Of a stretch of DNA of 27,302 nt, positions 14,081 through 21,798 are shown piece after piece (the stretch's first letter is position 1; every line of letters starts with the position of its first letter). The notes under the pieces were generated by a model. The model was not told the DNA's origin, searched no databases, and was given only the letters and a program-made list of their open reading frames with translations. This stretch comes from a virus: positions 1-27,302 of the IMG/VR virus record IMGVR_UViG_3300046740_000195; one strand, 5' to 3'. The position numbers and the translations under genes were made by a program.

Positions 14081-15106
14081 ATGCCCAGCGCAGAAATACC
14101 GTTCGAACTGTTTGGACTGGCGCTGGAAGCGACGCGCGGTACGGTCGTCACGCCGCCGACGCACCTCATGACCGTCGCCGGGACGATCACGCCCGTTCGG
14201 ACGAAGTATCGCCCGGAGGAGGCGCGCGGCACGCTGGAGGAGTGGTACCGCTCTAAAACCGTGCATACCTCGTCGACCTGGGAGATCCCCGATAGTTTGC
14301 TCGATCCAAACTACGCGCCGATCCTGTTCAATCTGGTCAGTAAAGCCGGCAGCACGCCGACGACGCCGACGAACGGCGTGCTGACCCGACTCTGGACGTA
14401 TACGCCGACGTTGACCAGCGATGATATTAAATCGGCGACGCTGTATTTCGGCGATCCGAACGTCCAGATCTTCCAGGCCGCCTATTGCATGGCCGACGAG
14501 TTGACCGTGTCAAGCGACGCGACCGCCGACACCGGCGCGACGTTCGGCTTAAAGGGCATGGGGAAATTTCCGACGCGCGTCACGGCGCCGACGTTTCCGG
14601 CGGCGATCCCGGGCGATCTGCTCATGCCGGGCGCCATGCAGCTGTGGATCGATACCAGCAGCGCGATCGGCACGACCGAAATTACGGGCCGGTTTATCAA
14701 AACCGCCTGGACGATCCCCACCGGCGTCAGCTACAAAAACTACGCGAACGGGCCGACGGGCGGGCTCAGCTTTACGAAGACTGGACGCAAGAAGCGGCAC
14801 GCCGAAGCGACGATCGAAGTCGAATTAAACGACCTGAGCGTCGGTACAGGGAAAGAGTATCAGACATGGGAGGCCGATACCATTGTAAAAATGCGAATCC
14901 GGCTGAACGGCAGTCTGATTGAAAGCGTCACGCCCGATTACTATAGTTACGTCCAGCTGGACATTTACGGCGCGCTGGACGCGCTGGAGTGGGGCGCCGT
15001 CGAAGATACCAACCGCACGATGCGGTTTACCGTCCAGTCGGAATACAATAGCACGTTGGGCGCGTCGTTTAGTCTTTCAGCCCAGAATACGAGAACCGCG
15101 CTATGA
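14081..15106 (+). CDS. Major tail tube protein
   Basis: 341 aa, ATG 14081 behind GGAG. Beta-rich protein: starts FELFGLALEATRGTVVTPPT, has repeated strands such as SATLYFGDPNVQIFQAAYC, GATFGLKGMGKFPTR and ITGRFIKTAWTIPTG, and a C-terminal half rich in VELNDLSVGTGKEYQTWEAD-like strands. The EATRGT opening is typical of long siphovirus tube proteins. It would stack as rings to make the tail tube. It precedes the G/GT chaperone genes and tape measure, as expected. Confidence 0.85.
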   Translation: MPSAEIPFELFGLALEATRGTVVTPPTHLMTVAGTITPVRTKYRPEEARGTLEEWYRSKTVHTSSTWEIPDSLLDPNYAPILFNLVSKAGSTPTTPTNGVLTRLWTYTPTLTSDDIKSATLYFGDPNVQIFQAAYCMADELTVSSDATADTGATFGLKGMGKFPTRVTAPTFPAAIPGDLLMPGAMQLWIDTSSAIGTTEITGRFIKTAWTIPTGVSYKNYANGPTGGLSFTKTGRKKRHAEATIEVELNDLSVGTGKEYQTWEADTIVKMRIRLNGSLIESVTPDYYSYVQLDIYGALDALEWGAVEDTNRTMRFTVQSEYNSTLGASFSLSAQNTRTAL

Positions 15107-15633
15107 GTCGCTTTCATGTCGATCCGAACGAACATGTTGACGTGTTTGAGTTCGATCCGGACGAAACGATCAGCACGACGCCGCCGAACGTGATCACGAT
15201 CCGCGCGCGCATGAGCGTGGAAGTCGCCGGGCGCGTGTCCTCTGAACTCATGCAATTAGGCGCGGACAATAAGCTGGAAGCGCACGTCGGCGCGCACGTC
15301 GGCGCGCTGCTGCTGCATAACATTCTATCGTGGCGCGGGCCGGACTTTGACGATCTGCCGTGTACGCCGGCGAATATCCGCGCGCTGCCCAGCCCGGAAA
15401 GCGATCCGTTTATTTCCAAGGTCGCGGACGCAATCGCCCAGCGCAATCGCGCGCGGAGCAGCCCCAACCCAAAGTCAGCAGCTACGCCCGCTACATCCGC
15501 GAGCGCTGGCGTAGTCGCCTATCCGACGCAAGACAGGGACGACGATCGCGGGCCGCTGCTGCGGGCGAATGGGATCGCGAAGTCAGTCTTGCGATCCGAT
15601 TCGGATGGACGCCCGCGCAAGTTGGCGCCCTAG
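15103..15633 (+). CDS. Tail assembly chaperone, unshifted G-type product
   Basis: 176 aa, start in the ATGA overlap with the tube gene. The N-terminal domain (VFEFDPDETISTTPPNVITI, MSVEVAGRVSSELMQLG, LLLHNILSWRG) is the folded chaperone part that coats the tape measure. After about residue 124 the frame turns Ser/Ala/Arg-rich, while a second frame becomes protein-like. The CCCAAAG heptamer at 15468-15474 lets part of the ribosomes shift by -1 to make the G-T fusion. Confidence 0.82.
   Translation: MSRFHVDPNEHVDVFEFDPDETISTTPPNVITIRARMSVEVAGRVSSELMQLGADNKLEAHVGAHVGALLLHNILSWRGPDFDDLPCTPANIRALPSPESDPFISKVADAIAQRNRARSSPNPKSAATPATSASAGVVAYPTQDRDDDRGPLLRANGIAKSVLRSDSDGRPRKLAP
15468..15474 (+). 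promoter_or_regulatory. Slippery heptamer CCCAAAG for -1 ribosomal frameshift
   Basis: In the G frame the codons read C CCA AAG, an exact X-XXY-YYZ heptamer. Slipping back one base re-pairs both tRNAs as CCC and AAA and enters the frame that ends at 15701. It corresponds to the GGGAAAG site of lambda G/T. The direction (-1) is exactly that needed to join the two frames. Confidence 0.88.
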
Positions 15634-15701
15634 ATCCAGACTTTCTGGAGGAGCTGACCGCGTATCTGCTGGCTGAGTCCGATCTGAACACTGAAAGCTG
15701 A
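15474..15701 (+). CDS. Tail assembly chaperone, T-type extension (frameshift product)
   Basis: The -1 frame after the slip gives about 75 further residues and a fusion of about 199 aa in all. The extension begins VSSYARYIRERWRSRLSDAR and ends with a clearly folded-type segment, RFGWTPAQVGALDPDFLEEL. The C-terminal piece is typical of the second tail-chaperone ORF of siphoviruses. It has no ribosome site of its own. The fusion would link tape measure to tube subunits during assembly and is not expected in virions. Confidence 0.82.
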   Translation, partial: VSSYARYIRERWRSRLSDARQGRRSRAAAAGEWDREVSLAIRFGWTPAQVGALDPDFLEELTAYLLAESDLNTES

Positions 15702-15708
15702 TAGCTGC

Positions 15709-17094
15709 ATGGGCGTTAGCACCGCGACATTAGAACTCCTCGTTCAGATGAAAGACGAAGCGTCCAGCGGCCTGTCGTCGCTTTCGTCCAGTCTGGGCGG
15801 CGTCGGTATGGTCGCGGGCGGCGCGGCGGTCGCGGGCGTCGTCGCGTTCGGCGCGGCATTAGCCGGCGGCGTCGCGGACGCGCAGAACACGCGCGCGCTC
15901 ATGGCCGAGACGGAAACGATCTTAAAGAACACCGGCCAGTCGGCGACGCTCAGCGCCCAACAGGTCGCGGACTATGCGTCGGCCATGTCCGACGCGGCTG
16001 GAAAAAGCCTGTTCGGCGACGATCAGATTCAAGCGGCCGAAAATGTCATTCTGAAGTTCAAAGAGATTAAAGTCCCGATTCAAGACGTGACCCAGCTGGC
16101 GACCGACATGGCGACGACGCTCGGGACGGAGCCGGCCGACGCCGCGCGCAAGCTCGGGCTGGCCTTGCAAGATCCGTTCAACGCCGTGTCCGATCTCCAG
16201 AAGCAGGGCGTCATGCTGACCGACACGCAAAAGGCCGTGCTGGAGCAATTCAAGTCGACCGGCGACGCGGCCGGCGCGCAGCAAGTCTTAGTCGACGCGC
16301 TGAACAAGACGTACGGCGGACAGGCTGAAGCGGCGGCGAAAGCGGCCGGCGGCATGGTGCAATTCAAGGCCGGGATCGGCGAAACGTTTGAGACGCTCGG
16401 GTCGAAGCTGCTGCCGCTGCTGGATAAGTTCGGCGCATGGCTGAACAGTCCGGAGGTGCAAGCGGCATTATCCGTGTTCGCGGAGCGGCTCGGGCGCGGG
16501 ATCGAAATCGCCGCGGACTTTCTGGTCAATACCCTGATCCCCGCGCTGACCGATCTGTATAATTGGCTTGCGCCGCGGCTCGGGCCGATTATCGCGGAGG
16601 TCGTCCGCGCGCTTTCGGAAGATCTGCCGCGCGGGATCGATCGCGTGGTCACGGCCTGGAACACCATGAAACAGGCGCTGTCCGACTTTAACGACAATTA
16701 TATCCAGCCGATCGTTAGGGGCTGGAACATGGTCACGGCGGCCGTGACCGACGCGTACAATTGGTTTAATAAGATTGCGACCAGCATTAGCGCGATCCAG
16801 ATCCCGGCATGGCTCCAGGGCCATAGTCCGCCGCCCTTAGCAAATTGGTTCAGCGACATCGCCTCCTCTGCTGAGCAGGCCGGCGCGGTCGTCAGCGATG
16901 TCGCGCCGAACGCGGGCGCGCTGCCGGGTCTGCCAGTAGCCTCCGCTGCTGCCGGCGGCCAGTCGATCAATATTACGGTCAACGTCGCGGGATCGGTCAA
17001 AACTGAGCAAGATCTGATTGTGGCGATTAGGAACGGCTTAAATCAGCTGGGCGCGCAGAACGTCAGCATCTTTAGTCCGAACGTGACGCCGTAA
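15709..17094 (+). CDS. Tape measure protein
   Basis: 461 aa, ATG 15709. Opening STATLELLVQMKDEASSGL and a Gly/Ala hydrophobic segment (VAGGAAVAGVVAFGAALAGG) are typical of tape measures. Then a long helical body (QNTRALMAETETILKNTGQS, DVTQLATDMATTLGTEPADA), a hydrophobic stretch around FLVNTLIPALTDLYNWLAP and a C-terminus with INITVNVAGSVKTEQDL. It sets tail length; at roughly 0.15 nm per residue the tail would be about 70 nm, short for a siphovirus. Its stop shares a base with the next start (TAATG). Confidence 0.9.
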   Translation: MGVSTATLELLVQMKDEASSGLSSLSSSLGGVGMVAGGAAVAGVVAFGAALAGGVADAQNTRALMAETETILKNTGQSATLSAQQVADYASAMSDAAGKSLFGDDQIQAAENVILKFKEIKVPIQDVTQLATDMATTLGTEPADAARKLGLALQDPFNAVSDLQKQGVMLTDTQKAVLEQFKSTGDAAGAQQVLVDALNKTYGGQAEAAAKAAGGMVQFKAGIGETFETLGSKLLPLLDKFGAWLNSPEVQAALSVFAERLGRGIEIAADFLVNTLIPALTDLYNWLAPRLGPIIAEVVRALSEDLPRGIDRVVTAWNTMKQALSDFNDNYIQPIVRGWNMVTAAVTDAYNWFNKIATSISAIQIPAWLQGHSPPPLANWFSDIASSAEQAGAVVSDVAPNAGALPGLPVASAAAGGQSINITVNVAGSVKTEQDLIVAIRNGLNQLGAQNVSIFSPNVTP

Positions 17095-18296
17095 TGGCAT
17101 GGCCAGCTATCACGGTAGAAATAGACTTCGCGCATGGGCCGCTGACCGCGCTGGCGTCGGCGACGTGGACGGATATCACGACCTATGTCGTGAATATCGC
17201 GACCCGGCGCGGCCGCGGCGACGCGCTGAGTCGGATCGACGCCGGGACGGCGACGCTTGTTCTGGACAATAGCGATCGGCGCTTTGACCCGACGTATACC
17301 AGCAGCCCGTATTATCCGAACGTCGTGCCGATGAAAAAGATCCGCATTAGCGCGGTCTATAGCGCGACGACCTATCGGATCTATACGGGCTATATCGCCA
17401 GCTGGCCGCCCGACTGGCCGGGCGGGCTGGACGCGACGACGACGATCGCATGCGTGGATGCGTTCACGTTTTTTGCGAAGGTCAAGCTGAACGGCAGCTT
17501 CAGTAATGAGTTTTGTAACTGGGCGATCGACACGCAATTGACCAATATCGGCTGGCCGGGCGCGGCCGATCGGTCACTATTCAACGCGCAGAGTCAGATC
17601 CAGGCCGGGACGTTCTCCAATACGCCGGCGCTCCAACATTTTCAAAACGTCGCCGATGTCGAAAGCGGTTTATTTTTCATGGGCGCGGACGGCAAGCCGA
17701 CGTTTCACAATCGCCATTATCGCTTAGTGAATAGCCTTATTAGTCAAGCGACCTTCGACGATTCGTCCGGCGCGACCTTGCCATGGCTGACCGTATCGTC
17801 GACGTACGACGACACGCAAATATGGAACGAGGCGCGGATCACGCGGACGGGCGGCACGGAGCAGGTCGCGACCGACACGACCTCGCAAGCGGCGTATTTT
17901 ACGCGGACGATCGCGCGCACGCTGCCGGTGCTGAGCGACGGCGACGCGCTCGGGCTGGCGCAATGGACGGTCGGATTGTACGCCAGCCCGATCTTCCGGT
18001 TTACCGCGGTCACGCTGGACGGCCTCATGACCGATAGTGTATGGCCGCATATGCTCGGACGCGCGATCAGCGAACGGATTACGGTCACGCAACATCCGCC
18101 GGGCGCGGCCGATGTGATCACGCAAGACTGCTACATCGAGCAGATCAGTCATGACATCACGGCCAGTAACGACGGCGTATTCTGGAAAACGTCGTTCGGC
18201 CTTTCAAGCGCGGCCGCGCTGGCCGGGTCGTCGTTCTGGATCTTACAAGATCCGGTGTTCGGCGTGCTGAACAGCACGACCAAGTTAGCCTATTAG
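17094..18296 (+). CDS. Tail-tip / baseplate hub protein
   Basis: 400 aa. N-terminal beta part (ITVEIDFAHGPLTALASATW) followed by GTATLVLDNSDRRFDPTYTS and YPNVVPMKKIRISAVY, a pattern known from siphovirus minor tail proteins encoded after the tape measure. Later FFMGADGKPTFHNRHYR and ITVTQHPPGAADVITQDCYI suggest a hub-like fold. It is likely the protein that closes the tail tube and carries fibres. A Dit-like gene is not separately seen, so this protein may combine both roles (inference). Confidence 0.75.
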   Translation: MAWPAITVEIDFAHGPLTALASATWTDITTYVVNIATRRGRGDALSRIDAGTATLVLDNSDRRFDPTYTSSPYYPNVVPMKKIRISAVYSATTYRIYTGYIASWPPDWPGGLDATTTIACVDAFTFFAKVKLNGSFSNEFCNWAIDTQLTNIGWPGAADRSLFNAQSQIQAGTFSNTPALQHFQNVADVESGLFFMGADGKPTFHNRHYRLVNSLISQATFDDSSGATLPWLTVSSTYDDTQIWNEARITRTGGTEQVATDTTSQAAYFTRTIARTLPVLSDGDALGLAQWTVGLYASPIFRFTAVTLDGLMTDSVWPHMLGRAISERITVTQHPPGAADVITQDCYIEQISHDITASNDGVFWKTSFGLSSAAALAGSSFWILQDPVFGVLNSTTKLAY

Positions 18297-18303
18297 GTGA
18301 TCT

Positions 18304-19044
18304 ATGGCATGGTCAACGCCGCCGGCGTTCGCGGTCGCGGAGGTCGTCACCGCGACGCGCATGAATATTCTGTCCGACGACCTGAGCTATCTCAAATTGT
18401 CGCCGGTGTTCGACGGCGCGCCGGTCGTCGGCGCGTCCGGCAGCGCGCAAAGTTTTACGGTCTGGGGAAATTGCGATAGCGGCGCGAACGGGCCGCTGTT
18501 CGTCAAAAATACGTCGGCCGGGACGATCGGCACGTCGTTGACCGTCGACGCCAGCGGCGCCAGCGGCGGGCGAAAATATAGCTTTGTTTCGACGGCCAGC
18601 GCGGCGAATATTCCGGGCGCGTTCGCATTGTACGATTCGACCGCCGGCGCGTTTCGCTTCGCGGTCAACAGTGTCGGAAATGTCATCATCGGCGATAGCG
18701 GCGCGCTGCCGCCACAGGGCCGGCTGCATGTGTTGGGCGGAAATGGCGGCGTCGCGACCGCTGGCATGGTGCTAGGGAATGCGTCGGCCGTGACCAGTTT
18801 GCAAACCGTATTCGCGGCCGGCACGGTCGCGCGCGCGGCGGCGTTTCTGGTCGTCGATCGGAATAATACCAGTGGCGCGGTCACGCAAAACACAATCACC
18901 GCGACCGCGCTGGGCGTGTCGTCGACGTATGTCAACGCCGATACGATCACGATCGCGGTCACGGCCGGCGGCGCGGTCACGCTTCAGCGGACGGCCGGGA
19001 CGAACGGCACGCATGATATTTGTATTCTGGCGCAATTCTTATAG
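18304..19044 (+). CDS. Tail fibre / baseplate appendage protein
   Basis: 246 aa. The N-terminus (MAWSTPPAFAVAEVVTATRM-NILSDDLSYLK) is the kind found on siphovirus tail appendages. The rest is Gly/Ala/Thr/Ser-rich with short repeated strands (GTSLTVDASGASGG, FRFAVNSVGNVIIGDSG, GRLHVLGGNGG), likely a beta-helical or collagen-poor fibre, and ends in TLQRTAGTNGTHDICILAQF. It may bind receptor or carry the next proteins. Confidence 0.7.
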   Translation: MAWSTPPAFAVAEVVTATRMNILSDDLSYLKLSPVFDGAPVVGASGSAQSFTVWGNCDSGANGPLFVKNTSAGTIGTSLTVDASGASGGRKYSFVSTASAANIPGAFALYDSTAGAFRFAVNSVGNVIIGDSGALPPQGRLHVLGGNGGVATAGMVLGNASAVTSLQTVFAAGTVARAAAFLVVDRNNTSGAVTQNTITATALGVSSTYVNADTITIAVTAGGAVTLQRTAGTNGTHDICILAQFL

Positions 19045-19058
19045 CGAGGAGCAGCACC

Positions 19059-19367
19059 ATGCCACAATCACGCGACGCGATCACGCCGCTTGTCGTGACG
19101 CAAGATCAGATCGAGCAACAAAAGCGCGTTATTCTGGCGACGCGATCGACGGTCGGTCAACTGCTGAGCGCGTGCGACGGGCTGGCCGCCCAGCAAGAAA
19201 CGTACAATCGCTTAGGGCTGGCCGACGACGCGATCCTGAGCGACGCGGCGTTCGAAGGAACCGGAACCGATAAAGCGACCTATCGCGCGGCGATCGTGTC
19301 GATCGACGCGCTGTTTAGTCTGCTGGAGCAGGGCCATGGAACCAACTTTGAAAAGTTCGCGCGCTAG
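19059..19367 (+). CDS. Unrecognised tail-appendage-region protein (helical)
   Basis: 102 aa, ATG 19059 behind GAGGAG. Mostly helical: TQDQIEQQKRVILATRSTVG, LLSACDGLAAQQETYNRLGL, ATYRAAIVSIDALFSLLEQ. Small helical proteins after the fibre gene may be fibre-assembly factors or virion components. The end overlaps the next gene by 32 bases in another frame, so translation is coupled. Confidence 0.65.
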   Translation: MPQSRDAITPLVVTQDQIEQQKRVILATRSTVGQLLSACDGLAAQQETYNRLGLADDAILSDAAFEGTGTDKATYRAAIVSIDALFSLLEQGHGTNFEKFAR

Positions 19368-19539
19368 TATCACCGCCCGGCGCGACGACCTGGCCGCCCA
19401 GCTGGAGAACGGAAAGCGCCAGCTCGAGACGCTCGATCGGCAGCTATGCGTGCTGGCCGGCGGGATCCAAGAGTTGAATACCGTGCTGGACGACTGGCCG
19501 GAGGAGGTCGCGGATGTCCCTGTTCACGCCCCTGATTAA
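19336..19539 (+). CDS. Coiled-coil protein downstream of tail fibre
   Basis: 67 aa, ATG 19336 behind GGAGCAGGG. Residues about 10-52 (ITARRDDLAAQLENGKRQLE and ETLDRQLCVLAGGIQELNTV) show heptad spacing and should form a coiled coil. Such proteins are common near siphovirus tail fibre and lysis genes and may trimerise with fibres. It overlaps both neighbours (32 and 26 bases). Confidence 0.65.
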   Translation: MEPTLKSSRASITARRDDLAAQLENGKRQLETLDRQLCVLAGGIQELNTVLDDWPEEVADVPVHAPD

Positions 19540-20212
19540 TTACGCCGGCATGGAGCATGTGCTGAACGCCATGCCGTGTTTCGTCCACCCGAACGGAAAT
19601 AGGTACGGGATCGCGATCGAAAAGCGCGGCGGCGTGACGCAGAATTTATCCGTGTATCGGATGCGCAACGGCACGACCGCGCGCGAACACGTTCACACGT
19701 ATACGGGCGGCGTGGACAGCGTCGCGCAGATCGCGGCGGGCGGCTGCATTATCCGGCCGGACGGCGCGCTGGAAGTCTGGGCGGCCGCGACGCCGGTTCA
19801 GTCGCCGAACGTGACGAAAACCGGCTTCGTCGGCGGCTTCTGGGAGCCGATCCCAAACGTCGACGATCCCTATACGCTGGGCGGATCGGGCGTGACCTTG
19901 TTTCCGCACCTCATGACCGCGCCCAGCTGGGAGAATCGCACGGTCGCGGGCGGCCAGTGGGTCGACGTGCCGAGCGTGTTCGGCGTGCCGGCGTCCAGCG
20001 CGTATATCGTGCGCTTTGTCGCCGAGTCGGACGCGGCCGACGTGCGCGTCCGCGCCGGGACGGATGTGTCGCCGTCGTTCTTGACCGTGAATACCCAGCT
20101 GCCGAACGTCCAGATTCACGCGCAAGGTTGGGCGCCCGGGCCGCGCTGCTGGGTATCGGTCGCGCAAGGGACGGCCCGGGTATGGATGCAAATTTGCGGC
20201 TACTCCACCTAG
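19514..20212 (+). CDS. Putative receptor-binding or virion surface protein
   Basis: 232 aa, ATG 19514 behind GGAGGAGG. Beta-rich: FVHPNGNRYGIAIEKRGGVT, NLSVYRMRNGTTAREHVHTY, AGGCIIRPDGALEVWAAATP, then a C-terminal domain with YIVRFVAESDAADVRVRAGT and WVSVAQGTARVWMQICGY. It is the last gene of the rightward late block, where receptor-binding proteins often lie. Its stop TAG overlaps the stop of the convergent gene (shared CTAG). Confidence 0.6.
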   Translation: MSLFTPLINYAGMEHVLNAMPCFVHPNGNRYGIAIEKRGGVTQNLSVYRMRNGTTAREHVHTYTGGVDSVAQIAAGGCIIRPDGALEVWAAATPVQSPNVTKTGFVGGFWEPIPNVDDPYTLGGSGVTLFPHLMTAPSWENRTVAGGQWVDVPSVFGVPASSAYIVRFVAESDAADVRVRAGTDVSPSFLTVNTQLPNVQIHAQGWAPGPRCWVSVAQGTARVWMQICGYST

Positions 20213-20733
20213 CTTTTCGTGACCGGATACGTCGCCGGCGCGGTCGTTCCATCGTCGGCGCGATAGGCCGGCGGCAGCGTCGCCGATCGACGGTCGCGGA
20301 CTTTCGCCAGCACGGTCGCGCGGTGTCCGCCGATCGCGCTATGGATCTGATTCGCGCTGAACAGCCAATTTCCGCGCTCATCTTTTTGATCGGCCATGGC
20401 CAGTAAGAATTGATCGCGGATCGCCATGTCGTCCTGATACGGGATCGCAATAGTATCAGCAGAACCGGGCGTCTCAGGTATCGGTACATGTACCGCCGCG
20501 GGCGGTATTTTTGTGTCCGCGTCCAGCAGACTTGACATATGCGCCCAGCCCGGCAGCAGATAGCGCGCGACCATGCGCGTCAGCCCATGGTAGCGATCCA
20601 GTCCCAGCATGGTCGCGACCTCGTCGGCCAGCAGCGGCACATGGCGCAAGGCGATCAGCGCGACGATCCATGCGGCCAGCCCGAACGACGGCCGCGCGAC
20701 CAGCAGCGCGACCAGCAGCAGATCGAGGATCAT
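20209..20733 (-). CDS. Membrane protein with C-terminal HTH-like domain
   Basis: 174 aa, start ATG 20733 in an ATGA overlap with the previous gene; the frame is open further upstream but would overlap that gene. Residues 2-35 contain hydrophobic segments (LDLLLVALLVARPSFGLAAW, IVALIALRHVPLL). Residues about 110-160 (QFLLAMADQKDERGNWLFSA, then NQIHSAIGGHRATVLAKVRD) look like a winged HTH with recognition helix at GGHRATVLAKVR. It would be a DNA-binding protein anchored to the membrane, coupled to the exported protein encoded just upstream. The C-terminus is Ala/Thr/Pro-rich. Confidence 0.7.
   Translation of the reverse strand: MILDLLLVALLVARPSFGLAAWIVALIALRHVPLLADEVATMLGLDRYHGLTRMVARYLLPGWAHMSSLLDADTKIPPAAVHVPIPETPGSADTIAIPYQDDMAIRDQFLLAMADQKDERGNWLFSANQIHSAIGGHRATVLAKVRDRRSATLPPAYRADDGTTAPATYPVTKS
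20491..20512 (+). terminator. Likely terminator of the rightward late transcript
   Basis: TACCGCC (20491-20497), loop GCG, GGCGGTA (20501-20507), then T5 (20508-20512) on the plus strand: a compact GC-rich hairpin with T-run. It lies about 280 bases past the last rightward stop, inside the convergent membrane-HTH gene. A 12-bp palindrome GGTACATGTACC (20483-20494) overlaps its left arm. It would end late transcription and make antisense RNA to the gene below it. Confidence 0.6.
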
Positions 20734-21458
20734 GGCGCACCTATCGGGCCGGGCATGGCGCCGCCGCTGCCGGGCGCATGACATCCGGTTCGCGGATAAA
20801 ACACCTCGCCAGCTGGACATGTCGCGGACGTTCGCTGGGAGAGAACCGCGGCCTGTTCGGCGCTGAGTGGCGGTACCGCGACGGCGGCCGGTTCCGCATG
20901 GGCTGGATCGGCGGCGTCCGCGACCGGCTTCTGTCCGAACGGCGTGTCGCCAGCGTCCTTCGATCGGACGCCGTTCGCGCACACGCCGTTGACAATTGGA
21001 AATGGACAGCCCGCCGGCGCGACGCTGCCGCCGTTCAGCGCCGGGTCGTTCAGCGCGTCGAGCGGCGCATCCGTCGCTTGGAGAACGTCGCCGCGCGGAC
21101 TATGCTCAGCTTGCGCGCCGACGTTCGCCAGATAGGCGCTATTGTCCTCCGGCGCGACGTTCTGAGCGTCGATTTGCGGCGCGGAAACGGGCGCGGCGTC
21201 AAAAGATACGGGCGCGTCCACGATCGGCGCTGGCGTGACGGCGGGCGCGACGGAGATAGGCGTCGGCAGCGCGATCATGATCGCCGGCGTCGGTAGCGCC
21301 GGCGTCGGCGTCGCTTGCAAGATAATGATCTGCTGCGCGTCGGTTTTGGCCGGGCCGATCTGGACGATATTCGCCCAGAGGGCCAGGCCGACGAGGACAA
21401 ACACGGCCATGCGGGCGATCGGGTCGTTCTTGTGCTGGATGGACTGATTTGTTGCCAT
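20730..21458 (-). CDS. Exported/membrane-anchored Thr-Pro-rich protein with Cys motif
   Basis: 242 aa, ATG 21458 behind GGGAG. A short charged N-terminus is followed by one hydrophobic segment (MAVFVLVGLALWANIVQIG, about residues 17-35), so it is a signal-anchored protein with its bulk outside. Then comes a Thr/Pro stalk (QATPTPALPTP, ALPTPISVAPAVTPAP), an acidic spacer, and a C-terminal part with CPFPIVNGVC and TCPAGEVFYPRTGCHAPG, four Cys that could form disulfides. The TPTP stalk is common in Chloroflexota surface proteins. It may be a lysogenic-conversion or superinfection-exclusion factor; function unproven. Confidence 0.75.
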   Translation of the reverse strand: MATNQSIQHKNDPIARMAVFVLVGLALWANIVQIGPAKTDAQQIIILQATPTPALPTPAIMIALPTPISVAPAVTPAPIVDAPVSFDAAPVSAPQIDAQNVAPEDNSAYLANVGAQAEHSPRGDVLQATDAPLDALNDPALNGGSVAPAGCPFPIVNGVCANGVRSKDAGDTPFGQKPVADAADPAHAEPAAVAVPPLSAEQAAVLSQRTSATCPAGEVFYPRTGCHAPGSGGAMPGPIGAP

Positions 21459-21459
21459 G

Positions 21460-21506
21460 GTAGCACTCCCGTTCTATGGATGGGTAGTGCTACAATTTGC
21501 ACTACC
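21460..21506 (-). promoter_or_regulatory. Leader with two mutually exclusive hairpins
   Basis: Upstream of ATG 21458, arms 21483-21490 and 21499-21506 form a perfect 8-bp hairpin (8-base loop). Arms 21460-21467 and 21486-21493 form another 8-bp hairpin that would bury the ribosome site next to the start codon. The two share 21486-21490 and so exclude each other. It could be an RNA switch, or the dyads could be operator sites. The layout parallels the leader at 3199-3247. Confidence 0.55.
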
Positions 21507-21574
21507 GATGATCTTCGCTCGTCGGTTCAGCATGAGGCGCGCGGGCGGCAGCTTCAGCCGTTCGCGCGCTGCTG

Positions 21575-21580
21575 ATTATA
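21575..21580 (-). promoter_or_regulatory. Possible -10 box of the membrane-protein operon
   Basis: A perfect TATAAT on the minus strand in the 124-base gap (21459-21582) between the 21798 gene and the exported-protein gene. No good -35 is visible 17 bases upstream. The rest of the gap holds the leader hairpins and no convincing gene; a protein-like frame without a normal start runs through part of it. Confidence 0.35.
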
Positions 21581-21582
21581 CG

Positions 21583-21798
21583 TTAGAACGGCGGTTCCCC
21601 ATGCTTCCGTTCGTAGCGCGCCGCGTCAGTCTCCGCGCCGCCCTGCGTCGCCAGCGCGCGCGCGACGTTCAGCGCGGCCTCGGCCAGCAGCTCGGCCAGC
21701 TGCGCCAGCATGGCCGGATCGTTGTCGCTCAGGTCGACCTGTCCAAGCGTGACAAGGTTCTGGGTCAGTCCCGGGTATTGGTCAATTGTGATCTTCAT
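21583..21798 (-). CDS. Small unrecognised helical protein
   Basis: 71 aa, start ATG 21798 in an ATGA overlap with the zinc-ribbon gene. It begins MKITIDQYPGLTQNLVTLGQ and continues with an Ala/Leu helix (AMLAQLAELLAEAALNVARA). No membrane segment long enough and no Cys. The last gene of the coupled leftward operon before the gap with the -10 box. Function unknown. Confidence 0.65.
   Translation of the reverse strand: MKITIDQYPGLTQNLVTLGQVDLSDNDPAMLAQLAELLAEAALNVARALATQGGAETDAARYERKHGEPPF

Noticed and set aside
19911-20489. 192-codon minus-strand frame over the end of the late block
   Set aside because: Very Arg/Ser-rich; overlaps both the surface protein and the membrane-HTH gene in other frames.
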